A stretch of DNA of 64,000 nt from Xylaria sp. FL1777 (taxonomy: Eukaryota; Ascomycota; Sordariomycetes; Xylariales; Xylariaceae): NCBI GenBank assembly GCA_022578965.1, contig MU400510.1, positions 1 to 64,000 of the forward strand. Direction: 5' to 3'. The translations under genes were made by a program, and so were the position numbers. A model generated the notes under the pieces. The model worked only from the letters and a program-made list of their open reading frames with translations. It ran no database searches and was not told the origin of the DNA. Numbering within the stretch: the stretch's first letter is position 1; each line of letters begins with the position of its first letter. Positions 9,556 to 22,500 of this stretch are shown piece by piece.

Positions 9556-12500
9556 TCAGTGGTAGTGCAGCTCGGGATTCGGCCTGAAATTACAACGACA
9601 CCGACACTCGGGGACTGGACACTCGGAGTGTCTCGTGAACCATTGGCGTGCATGGTCGAGATGCAGGACGTGGTCGCACTTAAGACAGAAGGTCGGGAAC
9701 TTTGCGGCGAGGCGCACTTGCGGGTCTGACGAGAGCTCGGGTTTGTCGGAGCGCGGGATGCCCACGATCTCGAGACACACGACGCACCGTGGTAGGTGCC
9801 GACCGCAGTTCGGGCAGCTGACGCCGGCGTTGATGCTCGTCGCCATCAGGGGGTTGGAGTGCCCCTGGGTCTGGGTCGGGGCCGTTGATGTAGACGGACC
9901 GCCCGTATTGGACCCTCCTCCGCCTGCTTTAGAGGCGAGCTCATACTCAGCATCACAGTATACGCAGCGCAACGCGATCTGACGTGAAGGGGGCTTGATT
10001 GTAGGGACACCGCGGAGTTTGCTCTTCTTGGTGCTCTCGACCTCGAATTTAGTGCGCTGAAGGAACGCTTTGTGTCGTTGCAAATACGCCCTGTAGGCAT
10101 TGCGCCAGACTGTGCAGCGGTAGTCGTTGATGTACCTTGGTGAGCATATGGATAGTACGAGCGTGGCCGTCTGGATATCGTTGAACTTCTCGACATACTT
10201 GGCGAAGATGTCAACCAGGTTATCCGTTATACCGGTTAGCACGATACCCTCAATATCGCCCGTTTCAATGGCCTTATTCAACTCATTATCTAGCCACTGC
10301 GTGAGCTTGTCGTCATCGAAGTTTCGAAGAGCTATGTAAGTACGTTCGCGCAGCGGTAGCGATTCTTGATTTGCAATCATCTCCCAATTATCAGTTGCAA
10401 TTAGCGACGAAATGGCCCGAAGATATGGATCAGTCTTGGAGGCGACAGCATCGTCAAAGTCCAGCTGCTTGTTGGATAGACTTTTGTCACCTCTCTCCAT
10501 AAGTTGGAGAGCGAGAGAGACGAATAGAAGTTCCGGGTACTCTGAACTTGCCGTCTTCAAGATATTAACAGCTTCCGTGATATCACCTTCAAAGAGTGCA
10601 CGAGCAGCACCTTTCGTGAACGACGATGAGTTCTTTTCTGACGCTGGGACCTTTGCATAGTCCTTCCATTCAGAGGCTATAGATGTCTTGCCCCACTCGC
10701 AAATGCGCATGGCTGCTTGCCTACGCTCTGGTCTCTTCGTCTCTAACTTGCCATAGCTTGAATCTTCTGTCTTAGTGTTCGACAATCTTTGCAAACCGCG
10801 GTCCCACGCCGCATCGTCCGGAAGTGTCGATCCATTGGCTAACCGAGACGTTCCTTGACGACCTGCACCGAACGTTAAATCCGTATTCCTAAGTAATAGA
10901 TATGCAAGACTAACCTAAATCTCTGGTCCATATAGGCACTACGCCTAGAAAGCTATAATCGATCCCTTGAGTTACCATAGCATCGTCATAAGCTGCACTC
11001 GAGGCTCCTAGACAAACACGTCAGTCTTTACCTACAACAAGAAATAAACCGCACGTACTAGCCACCCAAAGCCACAAATCCTTCAGCCATGGATCGTCAG
11101 ATACGATATTTATATTAGCTGCATAATCAAAGAGATACTTTTCATACGAGCGAAGCAGTATGACATGATCTAAAACAATCTGTGCTGCTTTTGCAAATCC
11201 CTTTGTATTAAGTGTCGTTGCCAGGAGATTTTCATGGGCTTGTCGGTTCGATACTAACCCAGTGCCCTCGCCAGGGGTAGTTTCCCGAGATTGATAAGCA
11301 TATTTTCTTAAGACAAGAATCTTGTCCGCTGTTGTGCCTGCGTCAGCAAATGATTGCGGTAGACTCTCCTTTGCTTCAAAATCCAAGACTTTATCTGTCT
11401 CTGGAGGAAGTGATTCTAAGACATGCGAAACAATAGTCGCGACTGATTCCTTTTCGTTGCCGAATAACGGGGTATATTTGACGGCGTCATCGATAAGGAG
11501 TGATCCCATAATTTCTGGGTACTGGACAGCATCGAACTGCATAAGACTATGATAACTGGTGCCCTCTTACGGAGTTGTCAGTTATGCCGATCCGTAAGAT
11601 GGAGGGTAAACAGCGCACCTTGGAGACCACGATATGGCGCTTGCCAGGGTACCATTTTGTATATATGATCGGAGGTAAAAGACGGCTTCTCTAAGATCTC
11701 ATAGGCCCCGCTAGCACGTAATACCAATGCTCGAGGCGTCACTGTAGGTGAATTGAGTGTGACCCAATCAAAAGACACGATCTGATCATGCTTTCGATTC
11801 TCTTTGGTAAAACCCATGTCCAGCTCATAAGAATTTCTCGCCTCCAGAAGCTCTGGACTTTTCTCGTAGTGGCTGTCCATAGAAACGAACTCCTTTGTCG
11901 TTTCTAAGACTCGTAGCTGTCCTGTTCGGGAAAGCACGGCTAACAAGCCACGATGATCTCGGCAAAAGCGTATCGAACGAACAAGAGAGCCCCTGTCAAG
12001 AACATTGCTCGGATTAATGTCGATTGCCCTGTCCAAGCTAAGCGCCGCACCCCAAGGTAGGCCATCTGTATCTACTGCATCAAGATAAGAGGGCGACGAT
12101 GAATGTCTCGAAGACATAGCCCGACGATCCCATATGACAATACCGGGGCGGTCTAATGAAGAAGAGGCAAAATAGTTGCAGTCTACATAGTCGATAGCTA
12201 AATTGTTGTTACACTTGGTCTGGTAGTTGACGACCGCACCATTCGGGTCTCGCTTTCGTCAGTTCAGAGCATGAAAGTTCAGGTAGATAGTGTAAGTACC
12301 TCTAAGGTCATAGATTCGTATGCCCTGATTCTTAATCCCGACAACTAGTGTCTGTGGGCTGTCCTCGAAGAACTTAGTACTAGACACGGTGGTGGCAGGC
12401 TCGAAGCGATGCATGGAATCGCCCAGGATAGACCCATCCAGCGACAGCCATGACGTATTTGGTTTGATATCGGCGAGACGGCTGATGTCCCAAATCTGAA

Positions 12501-12906
12501 GGCATTGGTCATTCCGCACGCGCTCGAGCCCCACGGCCAGCAGAGTACCCGTGTTGAAGGCGATAGCCTGGCAAAAGCGAGTGAACTTCAGCCTCTGTTC
12601 CAAATAGTGGTTGGTGCTGTCGTGGAGATTAAGGATGTTGATGGTACCCGAAGCAGTGCCAATGGCGACGAGTCCGGGGTAGCGGGGGGACCAGTCATAG
12701 GTGCTGAGAGGAGGAATATCGTCGAGTTTAGAAACCCTTTCGTAGTCGAACCTGCCACGCCGTGCATGGCCGGTAGGCTTATACAGTTGAACAACACGGT
12801 GTTGCAAGTTGACATGCAAGAAGTTGTCGTCACCAGGGTTCGGGGACCACTTGATGAGGCCGGGCTCAGGCCGGTCCAACAGCTTGGAGTTGGAGTACTG
12901 GGCCAT
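9556..12906 (-). CDS. SEA4: SEACAT/GATOR2 subunit Sea4/MIOS (1047 aa, five exons)
   Basis: WD40 protein of the SEACAT (GATOR2) complex, which supports TORC1 activation at the vacuole by counteracting SEACIT/GATOR1. Exons: 12906-12300, 12248-11619, 11565-11059, 11007-10915, 10862-9556; all four introns are 51-53 nt and phase 1, and the total is 1048 codons. ATG at 12906 (MAQYSNSK); an open upstream extension begins with GTG and is not used. The N-terminal half has WD-repeat strands (LQIWDISRLAD, IRIYDLRG, IVIWDRR). The middle is an alpha-solenoid. The C-terminus holds the MIOS-type zinc module: CVYCD, then CPNCG, CVVC, FCLKCDHVLHLDHARQWF and CPVPECRCRC. This set of paired Cys/His is diagnostic for Mio/Sea4-type rather than Sea2/Sea3 proteins. 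It converges with the gene ending at 9125. Confidence 0.93.
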
Positions 12907-14992
12907 GTCGAGGCGGCACAGCTTCCCGGTCACGGCTGTATTATCTCAAGAGGCAGTGGCCGTGATGTTTATTTGTGAGCTGAGCCGTCAACGAGCAGGT
13001 AAGCCGGGATGTAGTAACAACCAGTACACATGCAAGGCGGCGTTGCTGGCCAACGGTGTCAAATGACTTGATGGTGATCCATCGTTTTAGTTCTAGCCTA
13101 TGGTAAAGGAATGTGCTTTATGACGAGGCAAGGCCCCAACACTCCAATCATCTGAGCCGAATGCTAGGATGAAGGTGCGACAAACACGCCGGTTTACTTT
13201 ATTTATTTCTCGACGATGGAGTATGGATTAACTGTGATGGTACTTACCTTAGTAGGTACTTACACACTTCCCCTAGCTGAATAAGCCTAAGCAAGTACCA
13301 GTACCCACTTAGGTAACACAGTCAGAAGCACAGTGTTATAGGCAATGCGGAGTCCCGACTATACTGCCGGCATTGACCAATCACAGAGCCTTGCCAGCAG
13401 TCCCCAGAAAAAACCATAGCGGGAGGTTTATCTTGCTCTTCTTGCTCTTCTACGTTCATAACCCTCAAGAATTACAGCTACGCACACCGGTCGAGCCACA
13501 TAACATTAAAATACCAAAACGGGCTCAAAGAGGAAAATTTCCGAGTTTAGCTCCGGACCCTCGGCCGCCGGTGAGACGCGCGAACGCATTCCCTGCTATT
13601 AGCATTGGCTGGATGCAGAAACGGGCGAGAACAATAGACAGGCGACTAAATCACCTGGCGCGTTTGCTGGCTAACGTACGAGATGATCTTGAGAAAGATA
13701 TGGTATATCAGAAACAGAAGATTGACAACCGCAACCGCAAGAGGAAGAGAAGTGACATGATCAGGAAATGCCGCGTAGTTTGCCTCTTCGTTAAGTGATG
13801 ATCTGGCGGTCTCGACCACCGCACTATCAGATTGAAAATGTTACGAAGTTTTGAAGAAGAAAGCGGACCAAATTGCAAAATAGCTCTAGACACAGCTCGA
13901 AACCACAACGGACGAAAGAGAGGAAGAAGCTCCAGGCCGACTTACACATTACTGAAGTCTATAGCCTATAGGTAAGACACTTCCCACACTGAGAGCACCA
14001 TATCAGTCTGTACCCCTAATCATCACTTGGTCCGGGTGTCCAAGGGGGAGACAAAGCAGAAGACGCAAGTGCGGCAGCACGACCCTCAGATATAGGGAGA
14101 TTACACGTAGAGAGGCCTAAAAACGCAGCTAAGAAGGGTAATTCGGCAATTATATAAATTTAGGAGCGAAAATTAGCAGTGAACTCCCAGAGTTCACTGC
14201 TATAAGAACGGCCCTCGAAACATTCAGATTCTGAAGAGGGTAAGGGAAACCGGCAGCAATTATCGGAATCTTAGACTCAAGTAGCCGCGATGACAGCCAT
14301 GGTGGCTTCTTTGCGGAAGCATGGAGAGAGAACATGAGTACTGTGACATGACAAGTGACATATCACGCCCGAAGGTCTTGTGTCCGTGGGATAATGGTCA
14401 CAAACCTCTAAATTAGCATACCTATATGACTGCAATCGGATATCTCATTGGATACCTATAAGTATCTACATACTAGGTAAGACTATGGATCCAAGCCTCT
14501 GTGGTTGTGCATGTTTGTCTCCCGGCGGTGCTGCAGAGCCCCTTTGTCCAATCAGTGGCCCTGGTGTGTAGGCGGCACTTGCAATACCTCCGTCCCTCCG
14601 TCAAATATACCTGCAGTCATGAGGCTCTTTTGCAGCCATTTTCACTGCCATTGGCAGACTGGCTAGGCAGGTCCTACTACGTAGTCGTCCAAAGTCTGGC
14701 AGAGTCTCATTGGCCACTTCCGATGTCCAGGTCGCTACCTACACGTAAATAAAGGTAAGTTATCGGTATTATACCGCCCCCATTTTCCATCACGCCAGCC
14801 TCAACCCAACCCCACCATTTTGTAGACCGCGGGTTTTATACTACAATGCTTACCATCCTCCTCATTTTGTTCAAGCGTACTAGTAAATTCATCGCTTCTG
14901 TTTTACGGGTGTAACTCATTAAGCTGTAAACCTCGAGCTTCTGCCAATCGCTATCTCCGTTCTATATATATAACACAGAGAGGCACTCGACA
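12907..14992. other. Intergenic, 2.1 kb, one weak ORF
   Basis: Spacer between the divergent SEA4 and dsRNA-binding genes. A plus-strand open frame runs to 13798. It opens at TTG (13373) and its central part (from the ATG at 13612) encodes a basic, helix-like stretch with RRLNHLARLL and NRNRKRKR. It has no recognised match and no convincing splice partners, so I do not call it a gene. TAGGTA-type motifs occur at 13243-13310 and 14446-14482. No RNA gene was seen. Confidence 0.4.
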
Positions 14993-16020
14993 ATGGCTGC
15001 TACCGGCGCAACTGTCCCCCCCGCTACATTCGACTTAATCGCGACGTGGATCGGCCAACAACAACAAGCTTCAACACCATTAACGGACAAGCTTCGAACT
15101 GCTCTTCTCGGTCTCGAAAGTGCTATTGCAGCTGAGCCTGCACCTCAATTGGAGCCTGAGTTAGGTGAACATAATTGGATAGGCCTGCTCCAAGGTAGGT
15201 CCAGACATACACTAAGACCCCATCTTCATTCACATTCACATTCACAACTACTGCACTTCGTCATTTTTCAGCCTCCATAACCTCCACTCTAACCTCCTCT
15301 ATAGAATACAGAGCCGCCTACCGTACCAAAGGCACCCAAGAACTCAAGTTCACTGAAACCGAGTTCGTGAGCCGTGGAGTGCTCCGCTGGAAGTGCCAAG
15401 TGACAATTGACGAAGCACCGGGGGTAGCATTTCCGTGTGCGGATGAGAGCCTGCTGTCGTTCGCACGCAAGAAGGATGCGAAGAAATATGCTTCCAAATG
15501 TGCTGTCGAATGGCTCCGTGCAAAGGGACATATGCCAGAGAACGGCGTGAGATTCCCCAAGGGCTTCATCCCACCCCATCAACAGCAGCAGCAGCAGCAG
15601 ATCCAGTCCAAGAGTCAACAGCCACAAACCTCAACTAGCCCCCCTACACAAGGAGGACAGACCCCTTCACCCGCGAAAAAGCCTCCCTCGCCTCCCGCCA
15701 AGCTCCCCTCATCCCCTTTCGACGACAGCCAGCCGTCAGCCGCGAACCAAGTCACCGAGCTATGCAAAGCCCTAGGCATAACACCTCCGAAATACGACAT
15801 CGAAGCCACGGGGGACGGATTCTACAAAGGCCGCGCGGATTTCGGCCCCAGCGGCGACCTCCTCCCCTTCGACGTATCGCAGCTGACCAACGTCGAGAAC
15901 GTGATGGGCAAGAAGCCCGCGAAGGAGATGATTGCTGAGGACCTGCTCAAGCACCTGCAAGAGCTGAAGCAGACGCGCGACGCGGCTAACCGGGCCTTCC
16001 TGGAAGGCGGTAATGAATAG
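14993..16020 (+). CDS. dsRNA-binding-domain protein (305 aa, two exons)
   Basis: Exons 14993-15194 and 15305-16020; the 110-nt intron is phase 1 (GTAGGT donor, CTATAG acceptor), and the total is 306 codons. Residues of about 61-145 form a double-stranded-RNA-binding-type domain: helix (NWIGLLQEYRAAYRTKG), a three-strand region (VLRWKCQVTID), then the C-terminal helix with AKKYASKCAVEWLRA, matching the KxxAKxxAAxxAL helix of the family. The intron falls within the first helix. A Gln-rich (HQQQQQQ) and Ser/Pro-rich linker follows (residues about 185-245), then a second conserved-looking block (VTELCKALGITPPKYDIE to DFGPSGDLLPFDVSQL) that may be a second, degenerate dsRBD-like fold. No RNase III or helicase motif is present, so it is probably an RNA-binding accessory. 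Converges with TPT1. Confidence 0.88.
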
Positions 16021-16594
16021 GCTTCTTCGCCCTTTCCACGCCTGTCGTGGCAGCAGCAGCAGCAGCAGCCGCCGCCACAGTGTGGCCGCGCTTAGTTGGG
16101 TGCGGGCTTGAGTGAGCTGGTTGCTTGACTTGTGCCAACGACGATGGATGATGTGGAATGAGAAGGACACGCTACTAGCCTTAAACAGATGGATGCGTGT
16201 TTGGGGAGGGGAGAGGAGAGGAGAGGGTTATGATGGCCTGGGGGATGAATTGTTTGGGTTAAAGCAAGCGTGTTGAACTCAATTCCTAGACATAATGACG
16301 TGAAACGTAGGCATGACTGCGATGGTTAATGTAGAATATTTATATACATTTTAGTTAGCGAACCCTTGACCTCGTCGCCTTGTATCAAGATCGAGTGACA
16401 ACGTCGGCAGTGTTCCTCTGTGTATGGGGCTGAATAGAGACGATAGCAATATCTACCCCTATCAAAGATGCTCCTGAGGGCGTGTATTCTGCCTTTTCAC
16501 TCTAATATCTAATCTATATCTTTTTCCGAGAGGCATTAGCAATAATCCACGGCCCCAAACCCACGACACATTTTCCGATTTAAAACTTCTCTCC
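16021..16594. other. Convergent 3' spacer
   Basis: 574 bp between the ends of the dsRNA-binding gene and TPT1. It holds a CAG-rich run (16051-16070), a GGAGAG run (about 16206-16227) and AT-rich 3' UTR-like sequence. No gene. Confidence 0.5.
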
Positions 16595-17898
16595 CTACGA
16601 ACCTCTTCCCCTCCCCCTTCCACCCCTCCGTCCACCACCACCTCTCCCACCCCTATCCCCACCGCCTCCTCTCCCCTTCCCCTGAGGGACCCTAGCAACA
16701 ACGCCATCCGGCAAATCAGCGACTTTCTCGCCGTCCTTCCACAACAAGCCAACGCCCTGGCGCCGCCCCCTGACCTCCTTGAAGTACTTGAGCGGGACGA
16801 CGCCGTCGGCGTCTCCCTCAGTGAGCACGACGTTGTTCTCGCTGATCCACCACTTGATGCCACCGTCGCCATCTCCATCACCAGCACCAGCACCACCACC
16901 GCCATCCCGCAAAGCCCTCTCGACATCCACGAAGATGAGCAACTCCGCGTCGGCGCGCATGCCGCTGATGACCTTAGAAGACTTGCCGCCCTCGTCGCTG
17001 ACGTCGTGGACTTGACTGCCAGCGCCGTTGGCGCTAGCGCTATCGCTATCGCCCGGCACCCCCGTGCCGAAGTGGACGTGCGTGCGTCCCATCTTCTTAA
17101 GCCCGCCGGCCGCGACGATAGCGGGCCAGAACGCGAAGTAGGTCCCGTGGACCACGACGCTGGGCACGTTGCCCGCGGCCGCCGTGATGGGCGTGTGTAG
17201 GCCCTCGGACGCCACGGCGATGCTGTGGCCCTGGTTGGCGCGGATCAGCCAGTGGCTGGTCTCGTCCTCGCTCGTACTGTCCGCGGTGTCCGGGTTGGGT
17301 TTCATGCTGAAGCGCTGCTTTGCGTTCGTCGCTACTTCGCTTTTGATCTCGGCTAGTGATGGGTTCAGGGCGCGGAGACGCGGCCATTGCATCTGTGATG
17401 TATTATTTGTTAACTTGATATTCTTTGGCGTTGTTTGATTAGTTCTTTCACTTCTTCATCTGGGAAATGTGAGATATGTTTTTCTCTTTTCAAGTCCTGA
17501 ACGTCCTTGTGTAACGACTGACTCATTTCCCCGTCTCTTGCTCTCCTACCGCATTCGAAGATTTGAGGGCGGGAGTGAAAGGGGCCCGTCTGAACAAAAA
17601 AAGTCAAGAAGACCGGAGCGATACGAAATTCAGAATAGGAAACAATAAGATATAAGAATAAATCACTCACAACCCGATCCAGCGGCGCGAACCCCTCCGC
17701 ATCGAGCTGAATCCCGGCATTCTGCGCCTGATGTCTCAAGAGCGTCGACAGCGCCTTGGAAATCTGGACCTGTCTGTTCCCGCCCGCTCCCCCGCCTCCG
17801 CGTCCTCCGCGTCCTCCACCGCCACGGCGATTTCCCCCTCTGCTACCCCCAAGTACGCGATCCTCGATGCGGTCCGCTGCGTCCTGAAAGTCTTCCAT
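16595..17898 (-). CDS. TPT1: tRNA 2'-phosphotransferase (341 aa, two exons)
   Basis: Removes the splice-junction 2'-phosphate from ligated tRNA by transfer to NAD+, the last step of fungal tRNA splicing. Exons 17898-17671 and 17392-16595, with a phase-0 intron of 278 nt. The ORF continues upstream only from a GTG; the first ATGs are tandem at 17901/17898. Catalytic residues of the family are present: Arg55-His56 in STLLRH, Arg103 in KQRF, RANQGHS at 127-133, HGT at 158-160 and Arg179 in MGRTHVHF. Later family blocks (SGMRADAEL, KWWISENNVVLT) are intact, so the enzyme should be active. Unusually, RGG-rich segments flank the enzyme on both sides (residues 20-40 and the C-terminal 25 or so). The Ser-rich loop DTADSTSEDETS is an insertion relative to the short yeast protein. 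Confidence 0.93.
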
Positions 17899-19517
17899 CA
17901 TGCTGTATCTGTCTTCGTCGACGTTATTGTCCGTAGCAGCGGTAACAACGTGTCCGACGTTGAAAGTAGGAGTAGTAGTAGAAGATAGCTTGATTTTTGC
18001 TCCGGTGTTGTCGAGAGACCTGATCCTTCCCTCGCTCGCTATTCTCTTGATATCGGCCCTCAAAGTTCTATCATATCTGTCTCTTCGTTGCAACTGGTCT
18101 TCACCACCTGATCTGCCTAGCGTGGCCGTGTTTGTTAATGTCCTAGGTGAACCTAATTTCCCACGGCAATCTCTCGCTCGGCTCGTAGACGGCAGCGCAC
18201 CCGACAGCGCACCCGACAACGAAAGTACCCTAGCAACGCTCAAGAACCGGTTTCCGGTTCGAAGCACAGATGTCCGCTCCCGACAGATGCAGCGACGCAA
18301 GTGTGGGAACGGAGAGTTGTACACAGCGGACCGCCAACCGACGGGTGAGAGGGACGAATGAGTGCCCGTCAGTGGTGAGAGAGAAAATGTGGTGGGCGGT
18401 ATGCGAGCCAGATTGGCAGAACGATGAGAAAGAAAAAAAAGGAGGACTTAGTTGGAAGTATGTGGTGTTACTGAATGAAACGGGGGATGTTTGTAAGTTG
18501 ACGTTGAAATAAATACCCGTTTGTAAATCGCACCAACCAAACAGTTTTAGGCAAGAGCCAGCTGAATTGAGGACCTCCACAACTCGGCCTGACTCAACCG
18601 TCTAGGTAATCGGTCAACCACCGGAATGATTGCAGATTTGAGCACGTTGAGAATAGAACAAATTATTTCGAAAACGACTGATCTTCTTAATTATAAATAC
18701 TAGGGGGCATCAGAGGAGAAAAAAAAAGAGATACGAAAATGAGAGAGCCACGCATTAGCTGTGAATGAAACAAAAGGCCTATTCATCGCAACCATGTATT
18801 TTTATATAAACTAAGACAACCAGCTTATAAAAACAACCCAAGAAAAGCTATCCGTAAAAGGTAACTCTTAATCATTAAACCAGGGATGCTGAATATTTTG
18901 TCTTGGTGTTGGTCGTATGAGGAACAGTTCTATTCTCCCAGATTTACAAGGACGAGAGGATTTGGCTGAGAAGTTAGGTACCATACTATACATTACTATC
19001 GAGCCTAGAGACAAGACAAGTGTAAGCTACATTGCCAACATTCCTTTATGGCAGTATTAACAGGTGAGCTTTCTTTCTCACTATACTATGCATGCGATTC
19101 AATACCAGAAGTATCAAAATACTGATGATAGAAACCCATGTATTCTGACAGTCACGCCAAACCCCCATCTCTCCATGATAAACAACAATGCTTTTTTCCA
19201 ACCAAGAAACGCTTAGAGTTAATACAATGTAACTGCCACTAACTGCATCCTCGTTGCGGTGCATATATTAGAAATGTGTGGCTTGGTCTTCACTAGACGC
19301 ACCCCCAAAGGCTATAAGGGGATTTCCTGAGATTTCGGCGAAGAAGGGGTATTTCTGAAGATAGTGTGCGGGCAAAATAGAAATCAAGAAGAGAGGCGAA
19401 AGGCAAAAGAGGAATATAACGCCTATTTATGCCAGATGCGAGTTACAGATAACACCTTTGTCAAGGGACAAATCTAAATGTACATCGTCGTTATGATCGT
19501 GACGTTCGTATGAGTGT
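17899..19517. other. Intergenic, 1.6 kb upstream of TPT1
   Basis: TPT1 leader and promoter plus the 3' region of the next minus-strand gene. Holds a direct 13-bp repeat (AGCGCACCCGACA, about 18191-18216) and mildly AT-rich sequence at 18660-19260. The open minus frame above 17901 lacks an ATG. No gene seen. Confidence 0.45.
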
Positions 19518-22500
19518 TTATCTATAATAACCGGTTGTTGTCGTAGAGGGTGCCGCGATCATACTCTGCCGGTTTGCCGCCCGACGATTCATGCTTCCAG
19601 AGCGGGCAAGAGAAAATTGCCGCTGGGGTCGATCTTCGGCTATCCTATCTCCTTCGGGGGCTGTTTCACGGCTTGGCGTGGTACGGTCAACATACCGCCT
19701 GTTCGGTGTCAAAATAGCTGATGCTGATGTAGGAGTTGACACTGTTGCGGGTTGTACTAATCGTGTATTAAGTGCCGTGGGACCAAGACGCCTTCTAGGA
19801 AGAGCTGAGTTTGCTAGCGTGTCTGCTTCTTTTGTAATAGGAGGGGGAGGAAGTTGCGATATGTATTCTCGTGGCCGAAGACCATTAACTTCAGTTATGG
19901 CGCGAGATGCTGTACGGAACCGAGACTCGTCCTCGCTATTATCAAGCGTTGCTCGACGCCCACGCGAAAGTCCACGCGAAAGGATGGGTTTCCGATCCGT
20001 TAGATCCTCGGGCTCTTCGGTTCCAGCACGACGATATGTTAGAATAGTTGATGTTCTACGCCCATCTTCAGGTTCTTCTGTTCCAGCACGTCGAGCTCGT
20101 GAAAATAGAAGCGAGCTTTTACGGCCTGTAGTAGTATCCGTTGTTGTAGGAGCATTAGTGTTGTACCGTGGGCTGGGTAGAGCGCTAGATGCGAGAATAG
20201 TGGCTCGTTTTTCTTCATAGCGGGAAGCAGTCCTCGGGCTTGAGACGGGTTCAATGGCGCGGTTTGCAGGAGCACTTGGTCGCCTCTGTGTTGCCATCCC
20301 CGAGAATTGTGTGATTGTAGGGCTTGTTACTGTTACTGTGGTATCTTCTGAAGGCGGTGCAGCGATTTGTTGATGTTTGGATGCACCTGCGTGTTCACTG
20401 AGGGCTAAGCATAACTCTGTAAGGCTGCGACAAACACTATCTGCCTTTTTTCTTAGTTGGCGGTCGGTGACTGTTCCAGTACTACTGCCGATGTTGCTCG
20501 TCCCGCTAGAGATTGGTCCTGGCTGACCAGCAGTACCCATCATGGCGGCGAGAGCTAAGGCATCGATGCTTGCGGCTTCTAGAGCATCGTAAACCTCAGA
20601 CGTGAGGAATTCTTTAGATTTAGCTAGAGCCGAGTTGAGCAGCGGATGACTGTCTTTCGGGAGAGTTGCCGTTTCCACGCTTTGTACTACGCTCGACGCA
20701 CCACGTTTAGGCGATGCGGATAAGGTAGTAGCATTGGTATGCGCAGTAGGTGGGCGTTCGTCAGATGCTCGTGATATAGCTGCGCTTGAGGTGGGTGGAA
20801 GCTTTCCTGTCAGCTCGAGGCGATGAATCCGAGATTTCAACTCTTCTAGCTCGTCCCAAACGGTTGAAGGTGCAGCAGTAGAGGTTGTCGAATCTGTGCC
20901 TTCGATAGGAGCTGGGTCGCTGAGCTGCGCATCCTGCTTTTGAATATCTGCAGCTTGTGGTACCAGAGGTGATGAGTTGTATGCCCGAGGATGGCTGTAG
21001 TTCACGTTTGCTTGCTTGAAAGTTGCCGCCCGAGATAAAACGGCCGAGCCACGATCAATGGATGGTTGCCGTCGTCGATGTCCGGAAGTAGTCTCAGAGG
21101 AATCCTGGTAGGTTAAGGTTCGTGGAGTAAGAGGAGAGGCTCGGATTGAGGTACTAGCGCCTCTGAGTTTGAGGTCTTCTGAGTGTGGTTCCCTGGAGTG
21201 TCCTCGGTAAGACACAGGTGGACCTGTTCTCTCCCCTTGATCATAGCTAAGCCCCCTGACCCGAGCCTCCTGTTCGGACAATCGCCGCGACACCCGAGGA
21301 GGAGAAGGGGATCGGTACGAAGGGGATTGGTACGGTGATATGGCTACGGAAAGTGGCCGACGAGCACTACGTGCTACACGAGACTAGAGACAAGTTAGTT
21401 GTTACTTAAGTTTGTGGCAACGGCCTCCCAGCAAATACAGCCAGTGCTCGCAATGTCGGCACGAGGTATTCAATAATAATTTTAGGAACTAAGCGCAAGG
21501 GAGGGTGCAACAGTGGAACCGTCGAAGACAGTTAGACAATGGCAGCACTCTACTTACAATTGCATTTGATTTATCCGCATGGTACGTCTTTGTACCATCG
21601 GCTGTGCGCTGTGAGGCGTCCTCACGGGCGATCTTAAGAAATAGGTCTCCGGTATCATCTCCATCCGGTCGCTCACCGGCTGAGTCGGGTGGCGTCCACT
21701 GCATGACCTCGTCACCTCGTCTTCCCTCTAAGGCACGTAGTGTTCTGTCGCGGTGGTTCGAATCACCATAATCGTCGCCTCCGTCGTAATTACGCGAAGT
21801 TCTGAGGTTCATGTCGAGCACTAGGCTGCGTCGTTCACCCGAAGATCGGAAAGATCGAATAGGTGGTATAGATGCGGTGGTCCCAGACCCACCGGTATTG
21901 GTGCGCGGTTTGTATGACACAGGTGGCTTCCTCGATACAGAAGCCCTCCTATCATCTGGAGTCGTTCTCTGTAAGGTCTTGGGCAGTAAAAGCTCCCGCT
22001 GGCCGGAAAAACTCTCCCTTTTTGGCGCCTCGGCGGGTAATCCGCTGGAAGCGGCGTCAATGTCTTGACCTGAGGGAGGAATCGGAGAGGTAGGAGCGCG
22101 TCTTTTTAGAACCGTCACGACTGTCTCAGTAGACGCAGAGGGCGATCTGACACCAGTAGGGTTCAGTAGAGTGCTGGCGGTATCCAGTGATGCGGATCGC
22201 GCCAGATGGGTTGAGGATGTGGCTGCAGGTAAAGAAGCCGATTCAGGTTGGAACGTGGATGCCCGAGACCTGGCTGGATCTAATTGTTCTGACGGCGGAG
22301 AGGGTGAGACAACGTCGTGGAGGGAATCGCGATTTTGAGTGGTTTCGGTGCCAGGCGCTGTTGGTGGGGAGAATTGATTCACCGTATTTGGTTGTGTTTC
22401 GGGACGCTGATCCGAATCAGGTGAGACAGGCGAAGGCGGGATGCGGCGGTGCTGCTGATGCTGGTGCTGATGCTGGTGCTGCTGCAGCAATGAAGGTAGA

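Noticed and set aside
13373..13798. Open plus-strand frame with basic helix-like stretch
   Set aside because: Opens at TTG, no family recognised, no splice partners; left as a note in the spacer entry.
21384..21557. A possible extra exon inside the intron of the 1110-aa gene
   Set aside because: The frame after the first acceptor would need a second intron of about 22 nt, too short for fungi. Direct splicing from 21558 to 21383 is in phase.
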